DNA from: Solobacterium moorei
GTDB taxonomy: Bacteria; Bacillota_I; Bacilli_A; Erysipelotrichales; Erysipelotrichaceae
Length of the DNA stretch: 64,000 bases
Direction of reading: 5' to 3'
Assembly (NCBI RefSeq): GCF_036323475.1
Contig: NZ_AP028934.1
Span: 1,798,001 to 1,862,000, forward strand
Shown: piece after piece, positions 42,728 through 52,242 of the stretch
How positions within the stretch are numbered: the stretch's first letter is position 1
How the letters are laid out: each line of letters begins with the position of its first letter
Position numbers and translations under genes: made by a program
The notes under the pieces: model-generated
The model's database searches: none
What the model was told of the DNA's origin: nothing
Seen by the model: the letters and a program-made list of their open reading frames with translations, nothing else

Positions 42728-43504
42728 CTAACCTTTCGGACGAATTTGAATCCTTTCAATTCGATTTGCTCGGTTTGTTTTTTCATCGATATCGATGACG
42801 ACACCAGAGATGACTGCTGGGCCTTGTGCGGGTGTGTAACGCGTGGATTTATTGTAAATACTTCTAGCGATAACTTCCTCTGTATCTCTTCCTAATATTG
42901 ATGCATATACCCCACACATTCCTGCATCTGTGATATATGCACAACCGTTAATAATTTGTTCATCAGCAGTTTGAACATGCGTATGTGTACCGATGACAGC
43001 AGTCACTCTTGGCGCAAAGTAATTTGCGAAGGTCATCTTTTCAGCAGTCGCTTCTGCATGTAGATCAACGAAAATCATATCTGCATCAATTTCTTTTAAG
43101 AGTTTTTCCATCGTGACGACAGGGTCTTCACGACAAACATCCATAAATACTTTACCGACTAGATTTACAACTGCAACACGCTTTCCATTCACTTCTTTGA
43201 TAACATAGCTTTTCCCAATATGGAAAGGTTCCATATTGGCAGGTCGTATCGCACTGTTCATTGATGGAAGATGATTTAGAATCTCTGTTTTGGAGAAGGC
43301 ATGATTGCCAAGTGTAATAACATCGACACCTGCTAGGAGTAATTGATTATAGATTTTAAACGTAATCCCTTTACCATGTGCAGAATTCTCTGCATTTGCA
43401 ATGACAAAATCTGGTTGATATTGTTCTTTTAATACGTTTAGTTTAGCTAGAACTGCATCCCGTCCACTTTTTGCGACGATATCTCCTAGAAATAGTACTC
43501 TCAT
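42728..43504 (-). CDS. ymdB: YmdB-family metallophosphoesterase
   Basis: The 258-residue protein belongs to the YmdB/TIGR00282 family: RVLFLGDIVAKSGRDAV at the N terminus, NAENSAHGKG near 37, ITLGNHAF near 63 and IGTHTHVQTADEQ near 171 supply the two-metal site. In Bacillus YmdB is a 2',3'- and 3',5'-cyclic nucleotide phosphodiesterase affecting biofilm and sporulation decisions, and its gene also follows rny. A terminator after rny separates the two partly here. Confidence 0.93.
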   Translation of the reverse strand: MRVLFLGDIVAKSGRDAVLAKLNVLKEQYQPDFVIANAENSAHGKGITFKIYNQLLLAGVDVITLGNHAFSKTEILNHLPSMNSAIRPANMEPFHIGKSYVIKEVNGKRVAVVNLVGKVFMDVCREDPVVTMEKLLKEIDADMIFVDLHAEATAEKMTFANYFAPRVTAVIGTHTHVQTADEQIINGCAYITDAGMCGVYASILGRDTEEVIARSIYNKSTRYTPAQGPAVISGVVIDIDEKTNRANRIERIQIRPKG

Positions 43505-43525
43505 TTTACTTTCCCCTTCTTTTCA

Positions 43526-43551
43526 GAAAAAAGAACCGTGAACCGGTTCTT
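43526..43551 (-). terminator. Terminator after rny
   Basis: Stem AAGAACCG/CGGTTCTT with U tract on the minus strand; overlaps the rny stop codon and lies before ymdB. Confidence 0.8.
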
Positions 43552-45118
43552 ATTTCGCTAATTCTTGCGCACGTACTTCACGAATCAATGTTACTTTGAT
43601 TTGTCCTGGGTAAGTCATCTCATTTTCAATTCGTTCACGAATATCATGAGCTACCTTCACCATACGTACATCATCAATCTTCTCAGGCTGTACCATAACA
43701 CGTAGTTCACGTCCAGCTTGGATTGCGAATGCTTTTTCAACTCCTTCAAAGTCTAATGCAATCTTTTCAAGATTTTCTAGACGTTGAATGTAGCCTTCCA
43801 TAGATTCATAACGAGCCCCAGGTCTAGCAGCACTGATAGTATCGGCTGCAGCGACTAATACAGAAATAATATCTGTTGGAGCTGTATCGCCATGGTGAGC
43901 TTCAATCGCGTTAATAACGATAGGATTTTCACCATACTTCTTAGCAACCTTAGACCCTAACTCAACGTGAGTTCCTTCTGTTTCAAAGTCTAGTGCCTTA
44001 CCAATATCGTGTAATAACCCTGCACGCTTTGCGAGTGCTTGGTTTAGTCCTAATTCAGCAGCCATCATACCAGCGAAGTGTGCAACTTCTACGGAGTGTG
44101 ATAAACCGTTTTGACCATAGCTATAACGGAATCTCATACGTCCTACCAGCTTGATGAGTTCACGATTCATCTTACCGATACCAAGTTTGAATACTGCTTC
44201 ATTACCAATCTTGAAAATTGTCTCTTCAAGTTCATCTGTAACCTTCTGAACAACTTCCTCAATGCGTCCTGGTTGAATACGTCCATCCTTCATCAGAATT
44301 TCTAATGACTGACGAGCAATTTCACGACGAATTGGGTTAAAGCAAGAAACAGTAATAATATCTGGTGTGTCATCGATAATTAAATCAACACCTGTAGCCT
44401 GTTCGATTGCTTTGATATTTCTTCCCTCACGACCGATGATTCGTCCCTTCATCTCTTCACTTGGAAGCGTTACTGTACTAACGGTACGTTCGATTGTTTC
44501 TTCTTGTGAGTAGCGATGAATCGCTAAAGAAATAATATTACGTGCTACGGAAGAGGCTTCCGCTTCTGCCTCCTCTTGTTTATCACGTAAATAAGTAGCG
44601 ATTTCAGCTTCGGTCTTCTTCTCGACAGCCTCCATCAATTCTACCTTTGCGTCTGCCTGTGACATATTTGCCACACGCTCTAGTTCAACTAATTGCTGAT
44701 CAATCTTAGCCTGCAAGTCTTCTTCCATTTTAGTGATATTTGCAAGTTTCCCAGTAATCTGCTGATCTTTTTCGTCAATTTTCTTTTCTTTTCGGGCAAG
44801 ATTCTCCTCACGGAAATTCAAACTATCCTGCTGGCGCATGAGCTTATTCTCAACTTGTAATAATTTATTTTGTTGATTCTTAATCTCTTTTTCTGCCTGT
44901 AGTTTTAATTCGTAAGTTTGTTGTTTCGCGTCTAATGTAGCTTGGCGCGTAATTGTTTCTGCTTTTGAATTTGCTTCTTCAAGAATATCTTGCGATTTTG
45001 TAATCGCACGATCAAGACCGTGTTTGCCAGCAACCTTCATAATACCGATGCCAACAAAAATACCTACAATAAGAACTAAAATGGTAGGAATTACAGGGTC
45101 ATGAATGATATACCCCAT
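43550..45118 (-). CDS. rny: Ribonuclease Y
   Basis: RNase Y is the membrane-anchored endonuclease that starts mRNA decay in many Bacillota. The 522-residue protein has one N-terminal membrane helix (about 7-27), a long coiled coil (30-200), a KH domain (GRIIGREGRNIKAIEQ near 235) and an HD domain with GLLHDIGKALD near 370 and IEAHHGD near 408. All motifs are intact. The promoter at 45159-45187 abuts the mobile element inserted upstream. Confidence 0.97.
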   Translation of the reverse strand: MGYIIHDPVIPTILVLIVGIFVGIGIMKVAGKHGLDRAITKSQDILEEANSKAETITRQATLDAKQQTYELKLQAEKEIKNQQNKLLQVENKLMRQQDSLNFREENLARKEKKIDEKDQQITGKLANITKMEEDLQAKIDQQLVELERVANMSQADAKVELMEAVEKKTEAEIATYLRDKQEEAEAEASSVARNIISLAIHRYSQEETIERTVSTVTLPSEEMKGRIIGREGRNIKAIEQATGVDLIIDDTPDIITVSCFNPIRREIARQSLEILMKDGRIQPGRIEEVVQKVTDELEETIFKIGNEAVFKLGIGKMNRELIKLVGRMRFRYSYGQNGLSHSVEVAHFAGMMAAELGLNQALAKRAGLLHDIGKALDFETEGTHVELGSKVAKKYGENPIVINAIEAHHGDTAPTDIISVLVAAADTISAARPGARYESMEGYIQRLENLEKIALDFEGVEKAFAIQAGRELRVMVQPEKIDDVRMVKVAHDIRERIENEMTYPGQIKVTLIREVRAQELAK

Positions 45119-45158
45119 TTTTAATCCTCCATTATTCTTAGAGATTTCTCTCTTTAGT

Positions 45159-45187
45159 ATTATACGTTTTTTTTCACATTTTCACAA
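45159..45187 (-). promoter_or_regulatory. Promoter of rny
   Basis: TTGTGA (45182-45187) and TATAAT (45159-45164), 17-bp spacer, minus strand. The outer base of the -35 box is the first base of the direct repeat flanking the IS1202-like element. Confidence 0.78.
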
Positions 45188-45214
45188 TAGACACGCAAAA
45201 CAATGAAAGCGTTT
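45187..45214 (+). repeat. Target duplication, left copy
   Basis: 28 bp identical in direct orientation to 46743-46770; ATAGACACGCAAAACAATGA begins both copies. Long duplications of about 27 bp are known for IS1202-type elements. Confidence 0.9.
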
Positions 45215-46742
45215 CTGAATCGAAGTTGATATTGTCTTAATGAACCGAAAGGGAAAATGCCCCATTTATAGAAAGGAATTGTTATGATTCATTCCATTAG
45301 ATTGGATTGAATATGAAAAAGATTATATTAACCCCTATGGAAGAAAACAAATACAACATTATTAAAGAACTGGTTGATCATTCTGGCAATAAACGCCGTG
45401 CGGCATTAAAACTAAATTGTTCTATTCGTACTATCAACCGCCTGATTACACGTTATAAGTCTGAAGGCAAATCCTCATTTTCACATGGTAATCGTGGACG
45501 ATTACCATCAAACACATTCTCACTGGAAACGAAAAACAAAATCATTGAACTCTATCTTAACGAGTATCTTGATGCCAACATCACTCATTTCAGTGAAATC
45601 GTCCAGATGGACCTCGGCATCTCCATCAGTGACACCACTATTAGAAACTGGTTATCAGAACACGATGTCTTGTCCCCAAAGGCCCATCGAAAAACCAAGA
45701 AACAATTAAAGGAACGTTTGACAAAACGATTAGACCAAACAACATCTACAAAGGCCAGAAACGCAATCAATGAACAAATCGAATCAATTGAAGATGATAC
45801 GCCTCATTCACGAAGATCTAGATCCAAATATATGGGAGAGATGATTCAAATGGACGCTTCAAGCTACGAATGGATTCCTGGCGAGATATGGCATCTACAC
45901 CTAGCTGTAGATGATGCGACCGGTACTGCTGTTGGAGCCCACTTTGATATACAGGAGACCCTACGTGGCTATTACAACGTTTTCCATCAGATACTAGTCG
46001 ACTATGGCATACCCGCTCTATTCTATACGGATAAACGAACCGTATTTGAATACAGAAAGAAAACCAAGGCCTTCGACGACGAGGATACCTTCACACAGTT
46101 CTCCTACGCCTGCCATAACCTTGGTGTCGAAATCAAAACAACGAGCATCGCACAAGCCAAAGGACGCATCGAACGTCTCAACCAGACTTTCCAATCACGT
46201 TTGCCAGTTGAACTTAGACGTGCTCGTATTACTTGTATGGCGGACGCGAATAAGTTCCTAAAATCCTACCTAAAGGAATTCAATGCAAGGTTCGCCCTAC
46301 ACTTGAATAGTACCAATTCTGTATTTGAAGTACAACCAGATATAGAAACAATCAATCAAACATTGGCAATCATTTCATCGAGAATAGTCGATCAAGGCAA
46401 CTGTATCAAGTTCAAAAACAAGTATTGGATGGCCTATGACAAGGAACACAATAGAATTCCACTAAGACCTAAGATGGAGGTATTGGTTATTGAATCATTT
46501 GATCAAAAGATCTTTGTCAATGCGATGGATACACTATACATCTTAGAAGAAGTACAAGTGTTTGAAGAAAATTCGGGTGAGTTCGATAATATCATTGAAA
46601 CTCCTGAGAAAAAGAAAGTATATATTCCGCCGATATCTCACCCTTGGAGGAAGTATTCATATCAATTATTTACAAAAAAGCAGAACTATTATAGCTCCGC
46701 TAATGTTCGTTAATTTTTAAGACATTTTCATTTTTGGTTGAC
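45215..46742 (+). mobile_element. IS1202-like insertion sequence
   Basis: About 1528 bp between the 28-bp direct repeats. The ends show imperfect inverted repeats over about 26 bp, converging on TGTCTTAA at 45233-45240 and its complement near 46715-46722. One intact transposase gene is inside. The very long target duplication argues for the IS1202 group. Confidence 0.85.
45307..46713 (+). CDS. DDE transposase of IS1202/ISNCY type
   Basis: The 468-residue protein has an N-terminal helix-turn-helix (RRAALKLNCSIRTINRLITR, about 32-51) then SFSHGNRGRLPS, a second HTH-like region (ISISDTTIRNWL) and an integrase core. The DDE candidates are IQMDASSYEWIP near 179, LFYTDKRTVFEY near 240 and KGRIERLNQTF near 287. 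It ends in a beta-rich C-terminal domain. The frame is complete with a start at the first in-frame ATG; an alternative ATG is two codons later (45313). Family naming rests on the sequence style and the long target duplication. Confidence 0.85.
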   Translation: MNMKKIILTPMEENKYNIIKELVDHSGNKRRAALKLNCSIRTINRLITRYKSEGKSSFSHGNRGRLPSNTFSLETKNKIIELYLNEYLDANITHFSEIVQMDLGISISDTTIRNWLSEHDVLSPKAHRKTKKQLKERLTKRLDQTTSTKARNAINEQIESIEDDTPHSRRSRSKYMGEMIQMDASSYEWIPGEIWHLHLAVDDATGTAVGAHFDIQETLRGYYNVFHQILVDYGIPALFYTDKRTVFEYRKKTKAFDDEDTFTQFSYACHNLGVEIKTTSIAQAKGRIERLNQTFQSRLPVELRRARITCMADANKFLKSYLKEFNARFALHLNSTNSVFEVQPDIETINQTLAIISSRIVDQGNCIKFKNKYWMAYDKEHNRIPLRPKMEVLVIESFDQKIFVNAMDTLYILEEVQVFEENSGEFDNIIETPEKKKVYIPPISHPWRKYSYQLFTKKQNYYSSANVR

Positions 46743-46770
46743 ATAGACACGCAAAACAATGAAAGCGTTT
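46743..46770 (+). repeat. Target duplication, right copy
   Basis: Second copy of the 28-bp direct repeat; its last base overlaps the ABC-F stop codon. Confidence 0.9.
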
Positions 46771-48317
46771 TACTGGGATTCTATCGTATAACGATGTAAT
46801 CCCGTTGAATTTAACAAATAGATATCATCAAAAACTTCCTGAATGAACTTTCGATCATGAGATATAGCGATGATTGCTCCACCAAAGTTCTTTAACTCTT
46901 CTCTTACAACCGGAGCCGATAATGGTGAGAAGTTACGCGTCGGCTCATCAAGCAGTAAGACGTTGGCACCCTCTAGATGCATCTTTAACATGAACACCTT
47001 GGTACGCTGCCCACCTGATAGCTCTGTTAAAGAATGTTCCATCTCATCAGATGTAAACTTCATTGAACCAAGATGCTGACGGATACGTGTAATATCCTCT
47101 TTATCCCCTACGGTTGTCAAGAAATCAATTGGCGAATCATACATATATAGGATTTCGTTATAGTTTTGTGGCATATATCCAATACGGATATCTTCTCTTT
47201 CAGTTAAAGATTCATGTATCTTATGTAATAGCGTTGTTTTGCCACAACCATTATCGCCAATGATACACACCTTTTGATTTCCAAATACTTGTAATGCAAT
47301 ATTATCCGCTAATATTTTCGATTCATCCTTTGTCATTAACCGATCTAATTGATAGTCCAGAATCTGTTTGTCACTGGCAAAGGGTTCGACATCAAAGTGA
47401 AAGAATATCGCATCCTCGCGTAGTGGAATCTCGGTCATATTCTCACGTTCTCTTTCAAAGCGTTTTCCCATCGCCTTGACACTTCTCATCTTTTTCTTGA
47501 GATTTGCGGCTGTCTGTGGCGCTTGACGTGATACGACGCGCAGTTCATGTTGGACGCGTTCATAAACCTGTTGGTATTTTTCCATACGTAGCTTGTCTTG
47601 ACGACGCTCACTCTGTGCATCAATCATCTGTTTTTCAAATTGTTTATTACGTAATTCTTTATATGCGTCATAGCCAATATTCATGATTGTATGACGTGCT
47701 TCTGTTTTTCGCTTGACGAATTCTAAATGAACAATACAATTCGCAGTATTCGCTAGTAATGTTTCGTCATGTGAGATATAGATGATTGGAATCTTAGACT
47801 CTTTGATAAAATTCTCTAACCATGCAAGTGTTCGAATATCTAAATCATTGGATGGCTCATCTAACAGTAAAATACTAGGCTGTTCTAGAAGTATCGCTGC
47901 GAGTTGATACTTGATCTTCTCTCCCCCAGAAAGTGAAGACATTGTCTGTGTTTGATAATACATCTCCACGCCACTTCTTAATCCTTGTGCAATGTCATGT
48001 AATTGTGATGGCGTTGCAAGTAAAAACGCATCGCTTTCGCAGAAGTATTCGTATACAGTTTTCTCTGCATACTTATGTTCAAGCTCTTGGGGTAAATAAC
48101 CTATTCTTTCGTTCTTCGAACGTATTGTTCCTTGAACTTCACAATAATTATCAATAAGTTTTTGATCTACAATACATTTGAGTAATGTAGATTTCCCATT
48201 TCCCTCTTCGCCAATGATGGCAATTTTATCTGTTGGTTTAACTGTAAGTGTAAAGTCATCGACAATCTTACGTAGATCATATCGATGACATATTGTTAAA
48301 TTATGAATTTCTATCAT
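46770..48317 (-). CDS. ABC-F family ATPase, probable antibiotic resistance/ribosome protection type
   Basis: The 515-residue protein has two ATPase domains and no membrane segment: Walker A GEEGNGKST near 36 and GDNGCGKTT near 361, signatures LSGGE near 130 and LSGGQ near 437, Walker B LLLDEPS near 152 and LLLDEPT near 455. A charged helical linker (about 210-300, ERVQHELRVVSRQAPQTAAN) joins them; it is the part that reaches the ribosome's peptidyl centre in resistance ABC-F proteins. It fits the Lsa/Vga/Vml style more than EttA or Uup, mainly because of the attenuator leader. The 3' end abuts the IS1202-like element. Confidence 0.85.
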   Translation of the reverse strand: MIEIHNLTICHRYDLRKIVDDFTLTVKPTDKIAIIGEEGNGKSTLLKCIVDQKLIDNYCEVQGTIRSKNERIGYLPQELEHKYAEKTVYEYFCESDAFLLATPSQLHDIAQGLRSGVEMYYQTQTMSSLSGGEKIKYQLAAILLEQPSILLLDEPSNDLDIRTLAWLENFIKESKIPIIYISHDETLLANTANCIVHLEFVKRKTEARHTIMNIGYDAYKELRNKQFEKQMIDAQSERRQDKLRMEKYQQVYERVQHELRVVSRQAPQTAANLKKKMRSVKAMGKRFERERENMTEIPLREDAIFFHFDVEPFASDKQILDYQLDRLMTKDESKILADNIALQVFGNQKVCIIGDNGCGKTTLLHKIHESLTEREDIRIGYMPQNYNEILYMYDSPIDFLTTVGDKEDITRIRQHLGSMKFTSDEMEHSLTELSGGQRTKVFMLKMHLEGANVLLLDEPTRNFSPLSAPVVREELKNFGGAIIAISHDRKFIQEVFDDIYLLNSTGLHRYTIESQ

Positions 48318-48331
48318 TTGATTCCTCCTAC

Positions 48332-48489
48332 AAAAAATCTGCTCTTTTCATGCGAAAAAAGCAGACAAAAATTCTCTGTATAGAGGTTTTAATCCGTTTC
48401 CACGCATGAAAAGATGTTTTTTAAATTCTCTTTTCATATGTTTAAATTCGGATTAAAGGCGCATGTTCTTCTCAATCACCACACATCAT
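48332..48489 (-). promoter_or_regulatory. Attenuator leader of the ABC-F gene with short upstream ORFs
   Basis: On the minus strand a terminator (TCTGCT/AGCAGA outer stem 48338-48365, six U residues) lies just before the ABC-F ribosome site. CTTTTCATGCG upstream (around 48403-48413) is fully complementary to the CGCATGAAAAG arm of that terminator, giving an antiterminator. A third stem TTTAATCCG/CGGATTAAA would sequester the antiterminator region. A four-codon ORF Met-Arg-Leu-stop (48453-48464) overlaps the 5' arm of that stem; a Met-Met-Cys-Gly-Asp ORF (48472-48489) precedes it and a 29-codon frame (48348-48437) overlaps the terminator. Confidence 0.8.
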
Positions 48490-48542
48490 ACAATGTGACC
48501 TTTCTAATAAGTTATATCATAGAATTAAAAAAACACAAACTT

Positions 48543-49034
48543 TTATAGAATGAATAGTCCAAATAATACTCCTAGAAGATATCCAATGATTACATCCAAT
48601 GGATAATGTACTCCCCCTACTACACGGATGTATCCTTCTAGTGCAGCTAGCACCAATAGTATGCATGCAAATAGTGGAGAAATTGTAAAGCACATCATCG
48701 CAATGATTGAAGCCGAGAATACGTGTCGACTTGGCATTGCGTTATGTTGAGTTTCTTTTTCTAGGATTTGATCAATGGGATATTCCTCGTAAGGACGAGG
48801 ACGTGCTAAAACTTTACGTAGTAATGTTACTCCAACAATTGAAAGTAATGGAATTAGAATTGCCGGTAATAACTTCTCACTTTGTTTTACAAATAGATAT
48901 AACAACAGTAATGGATATACAACGTAATATGTATTTGTCACAATTTTATTACACAGACGTAATTGATTTCGCTTTGCGTCTGTCTGATAGTTTTTTGTAA
49001 GTTCTTCATAGAACCTTAGGTAATTCGTTTTCAT
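48543..49034 (-). CDS. PAP2-family membrane phosphatase
   Basis: The 163-residue protein has five membrane helices and the three phosphatase motifs: KVLARPRPYE near 75, PSRHVFS near 101 (family usually PSGH) and RVVGGVHYPLDV near 140. Such enzymes dephosphorylate undecaprenyl pyrophosphate or phosphatidic acid/PGP at the outer membrane face. The closeness to pgsA would fit lipid phosphate metabolism, but recA lies between, so this is weak. Confidence 0.87.
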   Translation of the reverse strand: MKTNYLRFYEELTKNYQTDAKRNQLRLCNKIVTNTYYVVYPLLLLYLFVKQSEKLLPAILIPLLSIVGVTLLRKVLARPRPYEEYPIDQILEKETQHNAMPSRHVFSASIIAMMCFTISPLFACILLVLAALEGYIRVVGGVHYPLDVIIGYLLGVLFGLFIL

Positions 49035-49088
49035 ATAGTAACATCATACAACAAATTCAATTTCTTTTCTGTATCATGCTTATTCGTT

Positions 49089-49121
49089 AAAAAGATACCC
49101 TTACGTTTCAGTAAGAGTACC
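49089..49121 (-). terminator. Terminator after recA
   Basis: Eleven-pair stem with two mismatched/wobble pairs (49094-49104 and 49111-49121), U tract on the minus strand. Confidence 0.8.
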
Positions 49122-49126
49122 TTTGA

Positions 49127-50179
49127 TTATTCTGCTGTTGCTTCTGCGGAAACAGATTCTGTCGTAGGGAATAACTTCGCTTTTACAAGTTCTGTAATCT
49201 CTGCATCAAACTCTGGATGATTCTTCATATATTCACGTACAGAGTTAAAACCTTGTCCAAGTTTTTCTCCCTTGTAAGAGAACCAAGCACCTGCTTTTTC
49301 AATGATGTCGTTTTCTACTGCTAAACTGACAACTTCATCGATATGAGAGATTCCTTGACCAAAGATCATATTTACAACTGCTACCTTGAATGGAGGAGCC
49401 ACCTTATTCTTAACAACTTTTACCTTTGTGGCAGAACCGATTACTTCGCTACCTTCCTTGAGTGCTTCACCCTTACGTACATCTAAACGTACAGATGAGT
49501 AGAACTTAAGCGCACGACCACCTGGTGTTGTTTCCGGATTGCCAAACATGATACCAACCTTTTCACGCAACTGATTGATGAAGATTGCTGTTGTATTAGA
49601 ACGGTTCATAACACCCGCTAACTTACGCATTGCCTTTGACATCAAGCGTGCCTGTAAACCTACAGATGCGTCTCCCATTTCACCATTTAATTCTGCCTGC
49701 GGAACAAGTGCAGCTACAGAGTCAATAACCACTAAATCAATTGCGCCTGATTTAATCAATACTTCTGTAATCTCTAATGCCTGCTCTCCAGAGTCTGGTT
49801 GCGATAAGATAAGTTCATCAATATCAACACCTAACTTTTTAGCATAGAGTGGATCGATTGCGTTTTCTGCATCGATAAATGCACATCTACCACCTTGTTT
49901 TTGACATTCTGCGATTGCATGTAATGCAAGTGTTGTCTTACCCGAAGATTCTGGTCCATAAATTTCAATGATTCTTCCTTTTGGATAACCACCGATACCC
50001 AATGCACTATCAAGTGCTAAAGAACCGGATGGAATTGCGTCTACTGATACATCAGCACGGTCTCCCAAACGCATGATACTGCCTTTTCCATATTCTTTTT
50101 CAATTGCCTTGAGTGCATCCGCAAGTAGTTGATCTCGCTTATCTGCGGTAACTGTCTTTTCTTTTTTTTCTGCCGCCAT
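49127..50179 (-). CDS. recA: Recombinase A
   Basis: RecA drives homologous strand exchange and SOS induction. The 350-residue protein shows Walker [10 protein letters not shown] near 72, the L1/L2 loops (region 160-215, including [20 protein letters not shown]) and the C-terminal domain. Length is normal. GGAGGAG precedes the start. It is followed by its own terminator and preceded by pgsA after 49 bases, the usual pgsA-recA order of Bacillota, with cinA missing. Confidence 0.98.
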   Translation of the reverse strand: MAAEKKEKTVTADKRDQLLADALKAIEKEYGKGSIMRLGDRADVSVDAIPSGSLALDSALGIGGYPKGRIIEIYGPESSGKTTLALHAIAECQKQGGRCAFIDAENAIDPLYAKKLGVDIDELILSQPDSGEQALEITEVLIKSGAIDLVVIDSVAALVPQAELNGEMGDASVGLQARLMSKAMRKLAGVMNRSNTTAIFINQLREKVGIMFGNPETTPGGRALKFYSSVRLDVRKGEALKEGSEVIGSATKVKVVKNKVAPPFKVAVVNMIFGQGISHIDEVVSLAVENDIIEKAGAWFSYKGEKLGQGFNSVREYMKNHPEFDAEITELVKAKLFPTTESVSAEATAE

Positions 50180-50228
50180 AATAACTCCTCCTGATTATAT
50201 GTTTGTTTCTTTTCAAATAATTCCACGA

Positions 50229-50822
50229 TTATTTTGATTCTAAAATATCGTCTTTCATCTGCATGAAGTACTGTACACCAGAAATAAAACTTACTAGTGC
50301 TGAGAACCACAACATGATCATACTTATTGGTAATCCTAACAATTCAAATGGAAGATTGTTTAATAGAATTAACGCAACTGTAACCATCTGTAATACTGTC
50401 TTTAACTTGCCCATCATACCAGCCGCAACAACCTTACCATTGGCACTTGCCATCATACGACAACCATCAACAACAGTATCGCGTGCAATCATGATAATAA
50501 CTGGGATAACCGGAATAATGCCTCTAGAGATAAACAATAGGAACATTGTCGTTGTTAATAGCTTATCTGCGATAGGATCTGCAAACTTACCGAATGTTGT
50601 AATCATATTTCTACTACGAGCGATATGACCATCAATCGCATCTGTAATTGCCGCAAGAATATAGATTAATAAGGCTGCGATATCAATTATACAGATAGAT
50701 ACATGTTGTATATAGAAACTTGTTGGTGTAATTCCAAAAGCACTATAAGGAAATAAGTAAACCAGAATAATAACTGGAATCAATACAATTCTAAATAATG
50801 TTAATCGATTTGGAAGATTCAT
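50229..50822 (-). CDS. pgsA: Phosphatidylglycerophosphate synthase
   Basis: PgsA joins CDP-diacylglycerol and glycerol 3-phosphate, the first step to phosphatidylglycerol. The signature D-G-x2-A-R-x8-G-x3-D-x3-D is present as DAIDGHIARSRN followed by FGKFADPIADKL (about 63-88). The 197-residue protein has five to six membrane helices (NRLTLFRIVLIPVIILVYLF first). It probably shares a transcript with recA. Confidence 0.95.
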   Translation of the reverse strand: MNLPNRLTLFRIVLIPVIILVYLFPYSAFGITPTSFYIQHVSICIIDIAALLIYILAAITDAIDGHIARSRNMITTFGKFADPIADKLLTTTMFLLFISRGIIPVIPVIIMIARDTVVDGCRMMASANGKVVAAGMMGKLKTVLQMVTVALILLNNLPFELLGLPISMIMLWFSALVSFISGVQYFMQMKDDILESK

Positions 50823-51021
50823 GATTTCCCCTCACTTTACCGCTCTTTAGTATACCATATTCTATCATTTGTTTATATCTGCATGAGCGCAAGAAAAAAC
50901 TTGATAACTTAAGTCAAGAAGAAATTTCTAATCTTTAGTGATTTCTTCTTTTTCGTTTTGTGCATTATTAAAACAAGAGAAATTATATCTCCCATTTTGC
51001 TAGATTAGGTTTATACTGTTG

Positions 51022-52242
51022 CTAAGAATGATATAGAGTACCATTCTTACATAGGCTATAGATTATGACCAGTAATTTATGAGCACTAGCAGTATAGGCA
51101 GCTTTAGACGACAATGGGCATTGGGTCTGCTGTCTTTTCTTTTTGGTGAATTCATATAGTGGATCTTCTTTGCGCAATCGATAATTACATTGTGCACCAA
51201 GGTATAAAAGGCATCGCAAATGCTTATTGCCTTTCTTTGATATCTTGAAATGCAGTCCATCAATATCTCCGGATTGTTGTATCTTTGGATTCAAGCCTGC
51301 ATATGCCACGATAGCCGCTCTGTTATCAAATCGGCTTACATCTCCAAGCTCTGCTATGATACGGGCTGCCAGATTCTCTCCGATTCCAACAATACTAACA
51401 ACAGATGCAAAATAAGGACATGTTCGTGCTATCTCTATCATTTCCTTCAATAGTGAATCGCATTTTTTCTTCTGTTCCTGCACGTTCTCTATCAAGCTTG
51501 GCAATTTGACTACTTCTATATCATCGATATCACATCCTGAATAGCACTCCTTTGCCTTCTCGTAGATCTTATGTACGATTCTTTCTGTATATCCTTTTAA
51601 ATGACCTGTACGATGCCCAACGGTCTTAACGATGGTATCCTCTCTATGGCCCAATAGTAAGGATGGATGAGGATATCTTTTTAATATCTCCATTGGGAGT
51701 GGATCATACAGATTTTGATTCCCTTTAAAGGTCTTATCAATCCTTGGATATATGATATCCAGCATGGATCTCAAACTCACTTTGCGTTTCCGAAGATGAA
51801 CCAACTCACTTTCATATATACGGCTCAATTGATAGAGTCTTTTGTACTCTTGTGGTTGTGCTTGATATTGTCTTAGTTCCTTCTCACAATAGTACGCTTT
51901 TGCGATATGTGCACAGTCTAATGCGTCTGTCTTATTACTATGTAGGGAGGTCTTGCGATAGGTCGCAGATAATAATGGAGAAATGATGTAGTACCTTATC
52001 TTGTGGTCTTCAAGATATTTTTGTAGTGGTCGATGATAGACACCTGTAGCCTCAAAGATAACTGGTATATCTTCTCGTTCTGTCTTAGCTTCAAGGTCTT
52101 TGATAGTTTGCCCTAATTTCTGGAAACCATCGATCGTAGCTGAAAGCTGCTTTGGTTTTCGCATTGGATGTCCATTCTCTATGAAGGGCTGGTAGTGACA
52201 GGAACCCTTTGATACATCCACTGTAATGATTGGTCCTTCCAT
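51022..52242 (-). CDS. IS110-family transposase
   Basis: The 406-residue protein has the N-terminal RuvC-like DEDD domain (ITVDVSKGS; IFEATGVYHRPL; SNKTDALDCAHIAK) and the C-terminal Tnp_20 domain (SIVGIGENLAARIIAELGD, FDNRAAIVAYAGLNPKIQQSG) with its catalytic Ser region. IS110 elements insert without long inverted repeats, guided by a bridge RNA from their non-coding end. The ATG at 52242 is chosen because AAGGAG lies nine bases upstream; the frame extends to 52302 without support. Element ends cannot be placed from sequence alone. Confidence 0.92.
   Translation of the reverse strand: MEGPIITVDVSKGSCHYQPFIENGHPMRKPKQLSATIDGFQKLGQTIKDLEAKTEREDIPVIFEATGVYHRPLQKYLEDHKIRYYIISPLLSATYRKTSLHSNKTDALDCAHIAKAYYCEKELRQYQAQPQEYKRLYQLSRIYESELVHLRKRKVSLRSMLDIIYPRIDKTFKGNQNLYDPLPMEILKRYPHPSLLLGHREDTIVKTVGHRTGHLKGYTERIVHKIYEKAKECYSGCDIDDIEVVKLPSLIENVQEQKKKCDSLLKEMIEIARTCPYFASVVSIVGIGENLAARIIAELGDVSRFDNRAAIVAYAGLNPKIQQSGDIDGLHFKISKKGNKHLRCLLYLGAQCNYRLRKEDPLYEFTKKKRQQTQCPLSSKAAYTASAHKLLVIIYSLCKNGTLYHS

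Noticed and set aside
45187-46770. CRISPR-like or regulatory meaning of the 28-bp repeats
   Set aside because: Only two direct copies exist and they exactly bracket a transposase gene, so they are a target duplication.
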